Source: Sphingobacteriia bacterium (GTDB lineage: Bacteria; Bacteroidota; Bacteroidia; Bacteroidales; UBA7960). From it: a stretch of 64,000 nt of DNA. Both the position numbers and the translations under genes were made by a program. Below, in pieces: positions 1 to 9,596 of the stretch (its first letter is position 1; the number at the start of each line of letters is the position of its first letter). The stretch is taken from NCBI GenBank assembly GCA_011390785.1, contig JAABRR010000020.1:26941-90940 (forward strand), read 5' to 3'. The notes beneath the pieces were generated by a model. It did not search any database. It was not told the DNA's origin and worked only from the letters and a program-made list of their open reading frames with translations.

Positions 1-6
1 TTTAAA

Positions 7-2241
7 ATGGCACGGCATAATGGCAGGATTATCAATGTAGCCCTGGTAGGCAACCCTAATAGTGGGAAAACGAGCTTCTTCAATCATGCATCCGGTTCGA
101 GAGAGAGAGTGGGTAATTATTCAGGAGTAACAGTAGACGCCAAAAATGCACAATTAAAGCTAAAAGGATATAAGTTTAATATTACCGATTTACCCGGCAC
201 TTATTCATTATCGGCTTACACCCCTGAAGAAATTTACGTTAGAGAGTTTATAACAGAACAATTACCCGATGTTGTTATTAATGTAGTGGATGCTTCATCG
301 CTGGAGAGAAACATGTACCTTACTACCCAGCTTATAGACATGGATATTAAAGTAGTAATGGTGCTTAACATGTATGATGAACTTCAGAAAAATGGAGATA
401 AGCTCGATTATGAGGCACTGGGGAAACTTATCGGAATTCCTGTTATACCTGCCGTTAGCTCAAAAGGGACCGGTATTAAAAATGTTTTTGATAAAGTAAT
501 AGAAGTATTTGAAGATAAAGATGAAACCCAGCGTCATATCCATATAAATTATGGAGAAACGGTTGAAAAGTCAATAAAAAACATTCAGGAAAAGATAAAA
601 ATTCCTGATAATCAAAATTTCACAGATATTGTCTCATCACGATATCTTTCTATCAAGCTAATTGAAAAAGATAATGTTATAGCCAAAAATATCAAGAAAA
701 ATTGTTATAACTACGAAGAAATTTTTGATGTTGCTGCGCAAGAAATCCAGGAAATTGAAATTTCTTATAATGATACAACTGATACTGTTGTTACAGACCT
801 TAAATATGGTTTTATTAGCGGTGCGCTTAAAGAAACCATGCAACCGGCTCTTATAGAAAGAAGGAAAAAAAGTGAATTAATAGATACCTTTCTTACTGAT
901 AAACTTTTTGGTTTTCCATTGTTTCTGTTTTTTATGTGGCTAATGTTTTCTACCACTTTTAAACTCGGAAGCTATCCAATGGAGTGGATCGAATATGGGG
1001 TAGAGTTTTTAAGTAATATGCTTGATAATACGATGCAGTCAGGGCCATTAAAGGATTTATTAATAAACGGAGTAATAAGTGGAGTTGGTGGTGTAATCGT
1101 GTTTTTACCCAACATTGTTTTACTTTTCTTCTTCATCAGTATTATGGAAGATACAGGTTATATGTCGAGAGCTGTATTTATCATGGATAAGATCATGCAT
1201 AAGATAGGCCTTCATGGTAAATCATTCATTCCGCTTTTGATGGGTTTTGGATGCAATGTGCCGGCAATCATGGCAACCCGAACGCTTGCCAACCGAAACG
1301 ACAGATTGTTAACAATGATCATCAATCCCTTCATGTCGTGCAGTGCCAGATTACCGGTTTACGTTTTATTTATTACTGCTTTTTTTCCCAATTTCCAGGG
1401 CACATTATTATTTCTCATTTATGCTATGGGAATAGGAATGGCTATTTTAGCTGCCCTTATATTCAAACGAACCATTCTGAAAGGCGAAGGCGTGCCTTTT
1501 GTAATGGAATTGCCTCCCTACCGCATTCCCACATTTAAATCCACAGTACGACATATGTGGAGTAAGGCGGTTCATTATCTGAAAAAGATTAGCGGAATTA
1601 TTCTTATTGCTTCCATCATAATATGGGTTTTAGGTTATTTTCCCTACGGTTATCAGCTAAATAAAGAACTTGATGAAAAAACCAGGCAAATCAATGAAAA
1701 GTATGAAAGCCTGGTAGGTGAAACATCAGACACTATAAGCCCTGTTGCGATTGAAGCACTTAAGGATCAGGAAATTGAGCTAGTTGAGAATAAAATTTTG
1801 CAAATACGACAGGAAAACAGTCTTATCGGTAGCCTTGGCAAATTCGTTGAGCCGGTAATGCGGCCCCTGGGATTCGACTGGAAAATGAGTATAAGTCTTT
1901 TATCAGGGCTTGCAGCAAAAGAAATAGTTGTGAGCACACTGGGAGTGCTTTATCAGGCAGATGAAAACGTACAGACCCAAAGTGCTTCATTGGCTGAAAA
2001 GCTACAAAACCAGACACACACGGAAGGCCCTAAGAAAGGAGAAAATGTTTTTACACCGCTTGTTGCTTTGTCTTTTATGATTTTTGTTCTTCTGTATTTC
2101 CCTTGTATTGGTGTACTTTCAGCAATTATCAAAGAGTCTGGCCATTGGAAATGGGGTGTATTTACCGTATTCTACACTACTGCTGTGGCGTGGGTAATGG
2201 CATTTATTGTTTACCAGTTAGGTTCGTTAATGGGCTTCTAA
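7..2241 (+). CDS. feoB: Ferrous iron transport protein B (FeoB)
   Basis: GTP-gated Fe(II) transporter of the inner membrane. The N-terminal G domain is complete: G1 GNPNSGKT at residues 15-22, G3 DLPGT at 61-65 and G4 NMYD at 121-124. A helical spacer follows, then a polytopic membrane part from about residue 300 with the FeoB core motifs GFGCNVPAIMATRTL and SCSARLPVYV. At 744 aa it is normal length for a FeoB without a fused FeoA. The frame is still open in the six bases before the ATG, so a longer N-terminus (for example a FeoA fusion, known in this phylum) lying outside the window cannot be excluded. The small Cys-rich partner gene follows 19 bases downstream and is probably co-transcribed. 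Identification is secure; only the start is uncertain. Confidence 0.95.
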   Translation: MARHNGRIINVALVGNPNSGKTSFFNHASGSRERVGNYSGVTVDAKNAQLKLKGYKFNITDLPGTYSLSAYTPEEIYVREFITEQLPDVVINVVDASSLERNMYLTTQLIDMDIKVVMVLNMYDELQKNGDKLDYEALGKLIGIPVIPAVSSKGTGIKNVFDKVIEVFEDKDETQRHIHINYGETVEKSIKNIQEKIKIPDNQNFTDIVSSRYLSIKLIEKDNVIAKNIKKNCYNYEEIFDVAAQEIQEIEISYNDTTDTVVTDLKYGFISGALKETMQPALIERRKKSELIDTFLTDKLFGFPLFLFFMWLMFSTTFKLGSYPMEWIEYGVEFLSNMLDNTMQSGPLKDLLINGVISGVGGVIVFLPNIVLLFFFISIMEDTGYMSRAVFIMDKIMHKIGLHGKSFIPLLMGFGCNVPAIMATRTLANRNDRLLTMIINPFMSCSARLPVYVLFITAFFPNFQGTLLFLIYAMGIGMAILAALIFKRTILKGEGVPFVMELPPYRIPTFKSTVRHMWSKAVHYLKKISGIILIASIIIWVLGYFPYGYQLNKELDEKTRQINEKYESLVGETSDTISPVAIEALKDQEIELVENKILQIRQENSLIGSLGKFVEPVMRPLGFDWKMSISLLSGLAAKEIVVSTLGVLYQADENVQTQSASLAEKLQNQTHTEGPKKGENVFTPLVALSFMIFVLLYFPCIGVLSAIIKESGHWKWGVFTVFYTTAVAWVMAFIVYQLGSLMGF

Positions 2242-2260
2242 TAAAAAGAGGAAAACTATT

Positions 2261-2449
2261 ATGACACAAATTATAATTACATCCATAATTGTTTTAGCTG
2301 CAATATCTTGCGCGGTCTATTTATTGGTTAAGCGATTCAGGAAGCCTGCTAAAAATACATCAAAAGATTGCGCAGGATGTTCATCAGATTGCTCCGACTG
2401 CCCCCTGGCCGATCTGAGTTCTTTAAATTCCTTGAAAAATAATCCTTAG
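2261..2449 (+). CDS. FeoB-associated Cys-rich membrane protein
   Basis: A 62-residue protein with one N-terminal membrane helix (about residues 3-23), a basic stretch (KRFRKP) and a cytoplasmic-side cysteine cluster at C37, C40, C44 and C47. This is the pattern of the FeoB_associated family, which sits next to feoB in many Bacteroidota and Firmicutes and probably helps iron handling at the transporter, in a FeoC-like position. It starts 19 bases after feoB on the same strand with an AGAGGAAA ribosome-binding site just upstream. Its stop overlaps the stop of the convergent lipoprotein gene by a few bases. Family and context agree; the biochemical role is not established. Confidence 0.88.
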   Translation: MTQIIITSIIVLAAISCAVYLLVKRFRKPAKNTSKDCAGCSSDCSDCPLADLSSLNSLKNNP

Positions 2450-2862
2450 TCAATTCTAAGATCGATCTCCAGCACCCGCACATCGTAACAACGATACTCG
2501 CACATCTGATATGAAATAACATCAACCCGGCCGCCATCAACAGCAATTATAGAGTCATTTCCACTTTTATAATATGCGATGAAAGATAATTCCTTTTCAA
2601 CATCAAGGTATTCATTAATTGATGATATAGCAAAATCATCTTCCCAGAAAAAGTCTCTGTTTTCGTAATCTCCAAAGTAACACTCAACATGCACTTCAGG
2701 GTTTTCTTCATTAATGGTGAGCAAAATATTTACCAACCCTGCCACCGGACGATCGGTAATGCAATCATTATAATCCTGTTGAGTACAATCTTCATATTTG
2801 CTTCTGCAACTTTGCACAAAAGACAGAATAAAAACAAGAATTAATAAGATAGGAAGTTTCAT
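2446..2862 (-). CDS. Small hypothetical lipoprotein
   Basis: A 138-residue protein with a short lipoprotein signal peptide ending in FVQSC, so C19 would be lipidated after cleavage by signal peptidase II. The mature part is acidic, has five further cysteines (C27, C34, C60 and a late pair in the CEYRC motif) and looks beta-rich. I do not recognise a family. Extra cysteines suggest disulphides in the periplasm or on the cell surface. It is convergent with the feo genes (stops overlap by four bases), so it is not part of that operon. No function can be assigned. Confidence 0.7.
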   Translation of the reverse strand: MKLPILLILVFILSFVQSCRSKYEDCTQQDYNDCITDRPVAGLVNILLTINEENPEVHVECYFGDYENRDFFWEDDFAISSINEYLDVEKELSFIAYYKSGNDSIIAVDGGRVDVISYQMCEYRCYDVRVLEIDLRID

Positions 2863-2963
2863 TTTATAAACTATTTATATTTTACTGACCAACGATTCAG
2901 GAAAAAGCATTGATCACAATTTGTTATTGTTTAAGACCTTATAGGACTACAAATATTTCATTT

Positions 2964-3133
2964 GTTTGTAATTTGATTAATTCGGTCAGATAGCCTGTCT
3001 CGTTTTTTCAACGAGAGAGCTCCCGCGAAAAGCGGGATAAATCACCAAAAATACTCTAACTTCTTGTTTTACCATGCTGCAAATTAATAATCATCCGCGT
3101 GTGTGTCAAAATTTTTGTCATGGCTCGGTTCAT
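2964..3133. repeat. Dispersed intergenic repeat, copy 1 (long form)
   Basis: Longest of three copies in this window (others at 9448-9570 and 34695-34781). The shared left block runs from GTTTGTAATTTGATTAA to GGTCAGAT, and the shared right block from ATAATCATCCGCGTGTG to CGGTTCAT. Between them this copy has extra material with two hairpins: TCTCGTT/AACGAGA (2998-3004 with 3010-3016) and TCCCGC/GCGGGA (3021-3026 with 3032-3037). The right end overlaps the stop codon of the ankyrin gene (3130-3132). Confidence 0.8.
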
Positions 3134-4653
3134 CTTAAAACCGGACGATACTTATTGGCCGGTAGGCTAAAAAAGGGAAACCTGTAAACCAAAGACACTC
3201 TGAAACGATTAGGCCCGATATCTTTCTGATCAGTATCCCAGTATTGATAACTACCCATAAGGGAAAAATTCCCGGAATGAACATATAGGCCTGCTACCGG
3301 AACCAAAGAAAATCCTCCGGGAGGAATTGTTCCGGTTCCCCGATAAGAACCATATGTAAAGCCTGTTTCAATACCAGGCAAAAACCCTGCTTTAAAAAAT
3401 TTACCACCATTTATCATCATAAACTCCCGGTAAAACCCAAGTGAAAAAATATTTCTCTTTTCATGATATTGAAAAATTGTATTTTCATCTTCACGCACCC
3501 TTAACTTTTTATGCCCGATACGTGTACCATAATTCACTTGAAACCACAATTTGAATCGCGACTCAAAAAAGCCTGCGGATGTAAAATACAATAAATCATC
3601 ATTATTAAAATCAAAACCCTGATATAAAGAAAACTCTGAAAAGTAGAAACCCCTGGGCATTACAACCGCTTTTAGTTTTTTCTGAAAAGTGAGATCCCGG
3701 TTAAAATAAGCATAGGCAAGGGGAGATAAATTTTTGGGTACATCAGGATTTTCAGGGTAGTTGTATCGCAACAAAAAATCAGTTATATCTTCATTTACCT
3801 TTGAGCTTGCCAGCCCCAGGGGAGTAAATCCCTTTTCATTGATTGCTGTTAACGATGCACCACTTTCAGCCAAATACCATGTTGTTTCCAGTTGGTCTGC
3901 CATTATAGCAACCATAAGTGGCGTGTTTCCTTTGCTATCAGCAATATCAAGATTTGCCCCCCAATCGAGCAAAAGACCAATAATTTCATTATTGCCATAC
4001 CATGCAGCCAAATGCATAGCAGTTGATTTATCTTTAGATTGCTCATTGATATCGGCTCCATGAAAAGCAAGGAAGTCTACAGCAAAAAAATTGCCAAAAG
4101 CAGCCGCATGCATAAGTGGAGTGGTCCCCAAATCTGTTTTTTGATCAATTATAGCTCCGGCCTTTTGTAATGCTTCCAGAATTTCCAGGTCACCATTTTG
4201 AGCTGCATATACAAGGGCAGAATAACCAGACTGGTCCCTGTGATTTATATTAGAGAACCATGGCATCATTTCCACAATAAACTCTTTCTGATTTGATAAT
4301 ATGGCATGCATTAGCACGGAAACTCCCGAATAATCAACAGCATTTATTTCAGCACCATTCAACAGTAAGGTATTGATAATACCCACATCGCCGGCAATAA
4401 CTCCATACATAAGGGCAGTAAGACCCGGGTAATCACGGGCATTTACGTTGGCTCCCAAAGCAATTAATGAATCAACAACTTCAGATTGCTTGTTATAAAC
4501 AGCTTCCAGCAAAGCCATGTTAACATATTCATGAACTACAATAATTTTCATTGACTTTTCTTCCGTCTTATCCTGCCCTTTCGCAACAGGAATAAAGAAA
4601 AAACTTTGAACAAGAATTATTGAGAATAATATTTTTTTTACAAAAACGTCCAT
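3130..4653 (-). CDS. Secreted ankyrin-repeat protein with putative outer-membrane beta C-terminal domain
   Basis: I place the start at the ATG at 4653 (an upstream in-frame start at 4737 adds 28 residues before the signal peptide). A signal peptide (MDVFVKKILFSIILV, then FFFIPVAKG) is followed by about eight ankyrin repeats over roughly 260 residues, with classic G-x-TPLMxA cores such as GLTALMYGVIAG and GNTPLMVAIMA. The last 180 residues are different: alternating aromatic and polar strands ending in RFRVSLVYRFPF, which looks like an outer-membrane barrel or barrel half. Ankyrin repeats bind protein partners, so a periplasmic binding platform tethered to the outer membrane is one reading. 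The gene is divergent from recQ, and its stop lies inside repeat copy 1. Ankyrin assignment is strong; the C-terminal topology is inference. Confidence 0.8.
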   Translation of the reverse strand: MDVFVKKILFSIILVQSFFFIPVAKGQDKTEEKSMKIIVVHEYVNMALLEAVYNKQSEVVDSLIALGANVNARDYPGLTALMYGVIAGDVGIINTLLLNGAEINAVDYSGVSVLMHAILSNQKEFIVEMMPWFSNINHRDQSGYSALVYAAQNGDLEILEALQKAGAIIDQKTDLGTTPLMHAAAFGNFFAVDFLAFHGADINEQSKDKSTAMHLAAWYGNNEIIGLLLDWGANLDIADSKGNTPLMVAIMADQLETTWYLAESGASLTAINEKGFTPLGLASSKVNEDITDFLLRYNYPENPDVPKNLSPLAYAYFNRDLTFQKKLKAVVMPRGFYFSEFSLYQGFDFNNDDLLYFTSAGFFESRFKLWFQVNYGTRIGHKKLRVREDENTIFQYHEKRNIFSLGFYREFMMINGGKFFKAGFLPGIETGFTYGSYRGTGTIPPGGFSLVPVAGLYVHSGNFSLMGSYQYWDTDQKDIGPNRFRVSLVYRFPFFSLPANKYRPVLR

Positions 4654-4914
4654 TGTCATTTTAATATAAAAAGCATAATTAACAGATACTTTCCAACGCT
4701 GGTTTTTACATTTAAAAGATTTCATCAACCTTTTCACTTATCGTTTTCTTAAACAGTGAGAACATCAAATTTCATTGCTAATTCTGTAAAAAAGCTATTA
4801 ACATGTAATTTAACATCAAATAACCAAAAAGTCAAACAATTATATATTTTTTCAATAGTTAGACGAACTAAAATTAGTAAAATTGCACATGTCCAAAAAT
4901 AAAGCCAATACACT

Positions 4915-6831
4915 TTGACACCCAGGGAGATTTTAAAAAAGTTTTGGGACTATGATGCCTTCCGGCCACTTCAGGAAGACATTATACAATCGGTACTTGA
5001 TGGCAATGATACCCTTGCCCTGCTGCCCACCGGTGGAGGAAAATCTATCTGTTTTCAGGTTCCGGCCCTTGCCCGTGAGGGGGTTTGCATTGTGGTTTCT
5101 CCTCTTATAGCTCTTATGAAAGACCAGGTAGCCAACCTTGTAAAAAGGGGGATTAAAGCTGTGGCGGTTTTTTCCGGTCTTAGCCAGTCGGAAATTGATG
5201 TAGCCATAGATAATTGCATTTATGGCGATGTAAAGTTCCTGTATCTTTCTCCTGAGCGGCTTACCAGTGATATTATAAGGTCGCGCCTTGAGAAAATGAA
5301 TGTTAATTTACTTGCAATTGATGAAGCGCATTGTATCTCGCAATGGGGTTACGATTTCAGGCCGCCGTACCTTAGGATTGCCGAAATACGACAAATGTTG
5401 CCACACACTCCCACCCTGGCATTAACGGCAACCGCAACTCCGGATGTTATGAATGATATTTGCCAAAAACTGGAATTGCAAAATGAAAAAATTTTCCTAA
5501 AAAGTTTTGAAAGAAAAAACCTAACGTATGCTGTTCTTCAGGAAGAGAACAAAATGGAAAGGCTCCTCCGCATCTGCACAAAAGTTCCGGGTACGGGGGT
5601 TGTTTACGTTAGAAACCGAAGAAAAACACGTGAAATAGCTGAATATCTCATAAAACATAAAATTTCGGCAGATTACTACCATGCCGGACTCGATGCAAAA
5701 ATCCGCGATAAAAAACAACTAAACTGGACTAGCGAAAAAACCAGAGTTATTGTTTCAACCAATGCTTTCGGTATGGGCATTGATAAAGCAAATGTAAGAT
5801 TTGTAGCTCATATGGATCTGCCCGATGCTCCGGAAGCTTATTTTCAGGAAGCAGGCAGAGCCGGACGAGACGAAAAAAAAGCTTATGCCGTATTACTTTT
5901 CAACAAATCAGACTTATTAGATCTTGACAAATTCTTAGAAAACTCTTATCCTGCTCCTGATTATATCAAATCAGTTTACAACATGTTGGGAAACTATCTC
6001 CAGATTGCTATGGGTAGCGGACTAAACAAAAGCCACAACTTTTTTATTTCTCAATTTTGCGATCATTACAATTTGCAGCGCATAACAACTTTTAATGCAC
6101 TGCGCTTTCTCGAAAAAGAAGGTTATATAACCCTTTCTGAAGCCTTTGCCAATCCTTCCAAAATTCTGATTCTGATTAATAACGAAGAACTTTATCGTTT
6201 CATCGTGGCCAATCAATCCTATAGTCTTTTAATAAAAACGTTGCTTAGATCATATACCGGACTCTTTAGTGAATTTACCAGAATAGAAGAAAAAGAATTA
6301 TCGGTAAGACTAAAAATAGACGAAGAATCAGTAAAAAAGGCACTTAAAAACTTACATCAAATGAGGGTAATTCATTACGAACCTATAAGTTCTTTTCCTC
6401 GTATAACCTTTAATATTGAAAGGCTTAACGAGAAAGACCTTGTTATTTCGCACCAGAATTATACCGAAAGAAAACAATTTGCCCGCCAAAGGGTAAACGC
6501 AATTAAAAACTATGTAACCAGCACCAAACAATGCAGAAGCAAAATGTTGCTGGAATATTTTGGAGAAAAGAATGCAGAAAATTGCGGGCAATGCGATATT
6601 TGTCTCGAAAGAAGAAAAAACAACATCACAAATGAAGAATTCGAAAGAATCATACAAATTATAAAGCCTTTACTTATTAACAATTTAACCCTAAAGCAAC
6701 TCATAAACAACCTTAAAACTGACATTTCTGAAAAGAAGATAATAAAGGCACTGCAGTGGATGATAGATCAAAACAAAGTCATTTTACATGCTGAAAATGA
6801 AACTTTACAGTGGAATAAAAACGAAAATTAG
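4915..6831 (+). CDS. recQ: ATP-dependent DNA helicase RecQ
   Basis: A 3'-5' superfamily 2 helicase for recombination and fork repair. Residues 1-200 hold helicase domain 1, with Walker A LPTGGGKS (K43) and DEAH at 136-139. Domain 2 ends with motif VI QEAGRAGRDEKKA. The RecQ-Ct zinc site is visible as C..(about 20)..CGQCDIC near residues 540-563, followed by a winged helix. At 638 aa no clear C-terminal HRDC domain is seen, which is common for the shorter Bacteroidota RecQ paralogues. The start is a TTG at 4915: an in-frame TAA lies at 4900-4902, no ATG intervenes, and the TTG gives the family's usual N-terminus (MTPREILKKFW). The divergent neighbour is the ankyrin gene. The function call is firm. 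Confidence 0.94.
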   Translation: MTPREILKKFWDYDAFRPLQEDIIQSVLDGNDTLALLPTGGGKSICFQVPALAREGVCIVVSPLIALMKDQVANLVKRGIKAVAVFSGLSQSEIDVAIDNCIYGDVKFLYLSPERLTSDIIRSRLEKMNVNLLAIDEAHCISQWGYDFRPPYLRIAEIRQMLPHTPTLALTATATPDVMNDICQKLELQNEKIFLKSFERKNLTYAVLQEENKMERLLRICTKVPGTGVVYVRNRRKTREIAEYLIKHKISADYYHAGLDAKIRDKKQLNWTSEKTRVIVSTNAFGMGIDKANVRFVAHMDLPDAPEAYFQEAGRAGRDEKKAYAVLLFNKSDLLDLDKFLENSYPAPDYIKSVYNMLGNYLQIAMGSGLNKSHNFFISQFCDHYNLQRITTFNALRFLEKEGYITLSEAFANPSKILILINNEELYRFIVANQSYSLLIKTLLRSYTGLFSEFTRIEEKELSVRLKIDEESVKKALKNLHQMRVIHYEPISSFPRITFNIERLNEKDLVISHQNYTERKQFARQRVNAIKNYVTSTKQCRSKMLLEYFGEKNAENCGQCDICLERRKNNITNEEFERIIQIIKPLLINNLTLKQLINNLKTDISEKKIIKALQWMIDQNKVILHAENETLQWNKNEN

Positions 6832-6892
6832 GCATAATCAAAAACCTCCATACTTATAACTCTTAATATCATATATTTTCACAACAAATATA

Positions 6893-6927
6893 TTTGTAAA
6901 TGCTTTAAAGAATATTTCCTACATTTG
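6893..6927 (+). promoter_or_regulatory. Candidate Bacteroidota promoter for the first hybrid kinase
   Basis: A perfect -7 box TACATTTG lies at 6920-6927 and a TTTG lies 23 bases upstream at 6893-6896, slightly wider than the usual 19-21 spacing. The implied transcript would start about 25 bases before the ATG at 6958. Confidence 0.45.
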
Positions 6928-6957
6928 ACTGATTAAACATTTTTATTGACTGACTTA

Positions 6958-9393
6958 ATGATGCAGAAAAACGACTCGATATCAATATTATATGTTGAAG
7001 ACCAGGATGATGTTAGGCTCTTTTTATCCAAAATCTTATCAAGACATTACAGTAATGTTTTGTTGGCAGAAAATGGAAAAACAGGTCTTGAAATATATAA
7101 AGAATTTAAGCCAGACATAATAATTTCCGACATAAAGATGCCTGTTATGGATGGTTTATCCATGAGCAGTCGAATAAAAGAAATAGACCCTAAAGCGAAA
7201 ATAATCCTTACCACTGCTCATAGTGATATGGAATATTTTATTCAAAGTATTGAAATTGGAATAAATCAGTATATTTTAAAACCAATAGACAGGGAAAAGC
7301 TCTACAATGCTATCGATAACTGCAAAGAGCAGATACTTCTTGAACGCAAGGTAAAAAGGCAGAACCTTAAACTTATTGAAAACAATCAAATACTCGTAAA
7401 GCAGGAACAAGAGTTGCGCGAAAACCTGCAAAAGACTATTGCTTTAAAAGAAATCATTTCGAAAAGTGAGGAAAACCTAAGAAAAGTAGCAGAAAATATT
7501 CAGGATACTTTTTGGTTGATGGATGAAAAAAAAATAATTTTCGTAAACAATGTATTCGAAATACTTTTCGAAACCCCTGTGAGAAAAATTTATGACAATC
7601 CGGAAATCTACAAAAGCTTTATTCATGAAGACGACCTTGATAATTTCATAAAAATTCTTTCTAAACATGAAGCCCATCCTGAAGGCAAGCTTGCTGCAGA
7701 ATTCAAGATTGTTACTCCATCAGGAAAAGTAAAAAATATCTGGTTTCGCGATGTTTTCATTAGTGGCAACAAGCCCAACGAAACACGTCGCATCAGAACA
7801 CTTAGCGATATAAGCTGGAAAATAGAAAATGAAAGATTGCAGCAAGATCTATTGGTTGCTGAAAAAGCAACGTTGGTGAAGCAAAGACTCCTGGCAAATG
7901 TTAGCCATGAGTTAAGAACCCCTCTTAATGGTATTGTTGCAATGGCAGATATAATGGGAACCACGGAGTTAAACAATGACCAATTAGAATACATGGCAAC
8001 CATTAAACAATCTGCCAACGAGCTAATGGCCATTACCAGAAATTTATTGGATATTAATGAATTGGATAATGAGGAAGCCATAATTGAAAAAAGAACTATT
8101 GAATCAGAAAAGTTTTTCATGTCCATACTCGAGCAATTTGCCCGGGATGCAGAAAACAAAAAATTAGAATTTACATACTCTTTCCATAAACTATTTCCTT
8201 TTTCATTTATCTCTGATCCCCAAAAAATTCAACAAATTTTAGAACAGTTTCTTGCCAATGCAATTAAATTTACCCCAAAAGGAAAAATAAATATATATTT
8301 TTCTGCTGAAGAAATAAACCAGTTTAGAAGCGAAATATCTATTTCTGTTACCGATACCGGAGTAGGGATAAGAGAAGAGTATCTCGATAGCGTCTTTCAA
8401 ATGTTTTCTCAACAAGAAGAATCTGACAACCGAAATTATGAAGGATTAGGTTTGGGGCTTACACTATGTAAAAAAATTACCCAACTTTTAGGAGGGAAAA
8501 TACATGTAGAAAGTAGCCAGAATAAAGGCAGTACCTTCACGTTTATTCTTCCGGTTGAAATAGCAGAAACAAATCCATCTGTTAAAGCATTGGATGTTAA
8601 TGAGATACCCGACCTAAAGCTTAACGTGTTATATGTTGAAGATAAAGAAGTAAATCAAAAGATTATCTCTATTATGCTGGGTAATGCAGGCTGTACCGTG
8701 GATATTGCCAACAATGGACAGCAAGCGCTTGATCTTTACGAAAAAAACAAATACGATATTGTTTTAATGGATATTCAGATGCCCGTTATGGATGGTATTA
8801 CGGCCACCAAAAAACTAAAAGATAAATACAATAATATGGCTCCCATTATTGGGGTTAGCGCCAATGCTTTAAGAGCCGATGCACAATACTATTTAACCCA
8901 GGGTTTGGATGATTATATTTCTAAACCAGTAATACCAGCCATACTTTACCAGAAGATTAAGGAATGGACCAGGAATTACAAAAAATCAGATGCTAATCAA
9001 TTTGAAGAAAATATTGAAAATAACAATAATGCCAATTCTCTCATACCAGATATTGATTTTCAAACATTTGAAACATTCAAAGAACAAACTCATAACAACA
9101 TAAGTGTTATCAATGATCTTTATGATACTTTTACAATTGAAGCCGACAACCTGATTCAAAAAATTGAAAATGCGACGGTAAATTCCAACGAAAAGCTATT
9201 ATTGGAATCTACACATGCATTGAAAGGATTAAGTGCTACTATTGGGGCTTTAAAAGTATATCATTGGGCTTGCGAAATGGACAAATTGCATAAAAAGAAA
9301 ATTTTCAATCAGAGTAACATCTTGTTTACCAATCTTAAAAAGGATTATCTCATTGCCAAAAAGATCATTGAGGATTCAATTATTAAATCCTGA
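6958..9393 (+). CDS. Cytoplasmic hybrid histidine kinase (REC-PAS-HisKA-HATPase-REC-HPt)
   Basis: A soluble multi-step phosphorelay protein of about 811 aa with no signal peptide or membrane helix. In order: receiver (about 8-122, phospho-Asp in DIIISDIKMPVMDG), coiled linker, PAS (about 150-275), HisKA with VSHELRTPLNG (H317), HATPase (N-box FLANAIKFTP, G boxes DTGVGI and GLGLGLTLCKK), second receiver (about 558-680, DIVLMDIQMPVMDG) and a C-terminal HPt domain with STHALKGLSATIGA (H753). The ATG at 6958 is preferred over a TTG at 6946. All relay residues are present, so it can in principle carry phosphate through the full His-Asp-His route. The next gene is a paralogous kinase. Signal and output partner are unknown; no DNA-binding response regulator is adjacent. 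Confidence 0.9.
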   Translation: MMQKNDSISILYVEDQDDVRLFLSKILSRHYSNVLLAENGKTGLEIYKEFKPDIIISDIKMPVMDGLSMSSRIKEIDPKAKIILTTAHSDMEYFIQSIEIGINQYILKPIDREKLYNAIDNCKEQILLERKVKRQNLKLIENNQILVKQEQELRENLQKTIALKEIISKSEENLRKVAENIQDTFWLMDEKKIIFVNNVFEILFETPVRKIYDNPEIYKSFIHEDDLDNFIKILSKHEAHPEGKLAAEFKIVTPSGKVKNIWFRDVFISGNKPNETRRIRTLSDISWKIENERLQQDLLVAEKATLVKQRLLANVSHELRTPLNGIVAMADIMGTTELNNDQLEYMATIKQSANELMAITRNLLDINELDNEEAIIEKRTIESEKFFMSILEQFARDAENKKLEFTYSFHKLFPFSFISDPQKIQQILEQFLANAIKFTPKGKINIYFSAEEINQFRSEISISVTDTGVGIREEYLDSVFQMFSQQEESDNRNYEGLGLGLTLCKKITQLLGGKIHVESSQNKGSTFTFILPVEIAETNPSVKALDVNEIPDLKLNVLYVEDKEVNQKIISIMLGNAGCTVDIANNGQQALDLYEKNKYDIVLMDIQMPVMDGITATKKLKDKYNNMAPIIGVSANALRADAQYYLTQGLDDYISKPVIPAILYQKIKEWTRNYKKSDANQFEENIENNNNANSLIPDIDFQTFETFKEQTHNNISVINDLYDTFTIEADNLIQKIENATVNSNEKLLLESTHALKGLSATIGALKVYHWACEMDKLHKKKIFNQSNILFTNLKKDYLIAKKIIEDSIIKS

Positions 9394-9447
9394 TGAATTT
9401 ATGATCTTAATATCATTTCTTTTTCATAAAAACAGATCATTTCATCT

Positions 9448-9570
9448 GTTTATAATTTATTAAATAGGTCAGATGGAGCTCACCAACAATATATTAACTG
9501 CATGTTTTGCCATGCTGCGAATTATAATCATCCGCGTGTGTGTCAATAATATTGTCATGGTTCGGTTCAT
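9448..9570. repeat. Dispersed intergenic repeat, copy 2
   Basis: Same left block (GTTTATAATTTATTAAA, GGTCAGATGGAGCTC) and right block (ATAATCATCCGCGTGTG, then TTCGGTTCAT) as copies 1 and 3. The middle keeps the TTTTxCCATGCTGCxAATTA segment of copy 1 but lacks its hairpins. It fills most of the gap between the two hybrid kinases and ends 26 bases before the preferred start of the second one. Confidence 0.8.
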
Positions 9571-9596
9571 TTTTTCAAATTCAAAATAACTCAGGC

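Noticed and set aside
9540..9596. GTG at 9540 as the start of the second hybrid kinase
   Set aside because: It lies inside repeat copy 2 and would put 19 residues before a normal signal peptide; the ATG at 9597 is better.
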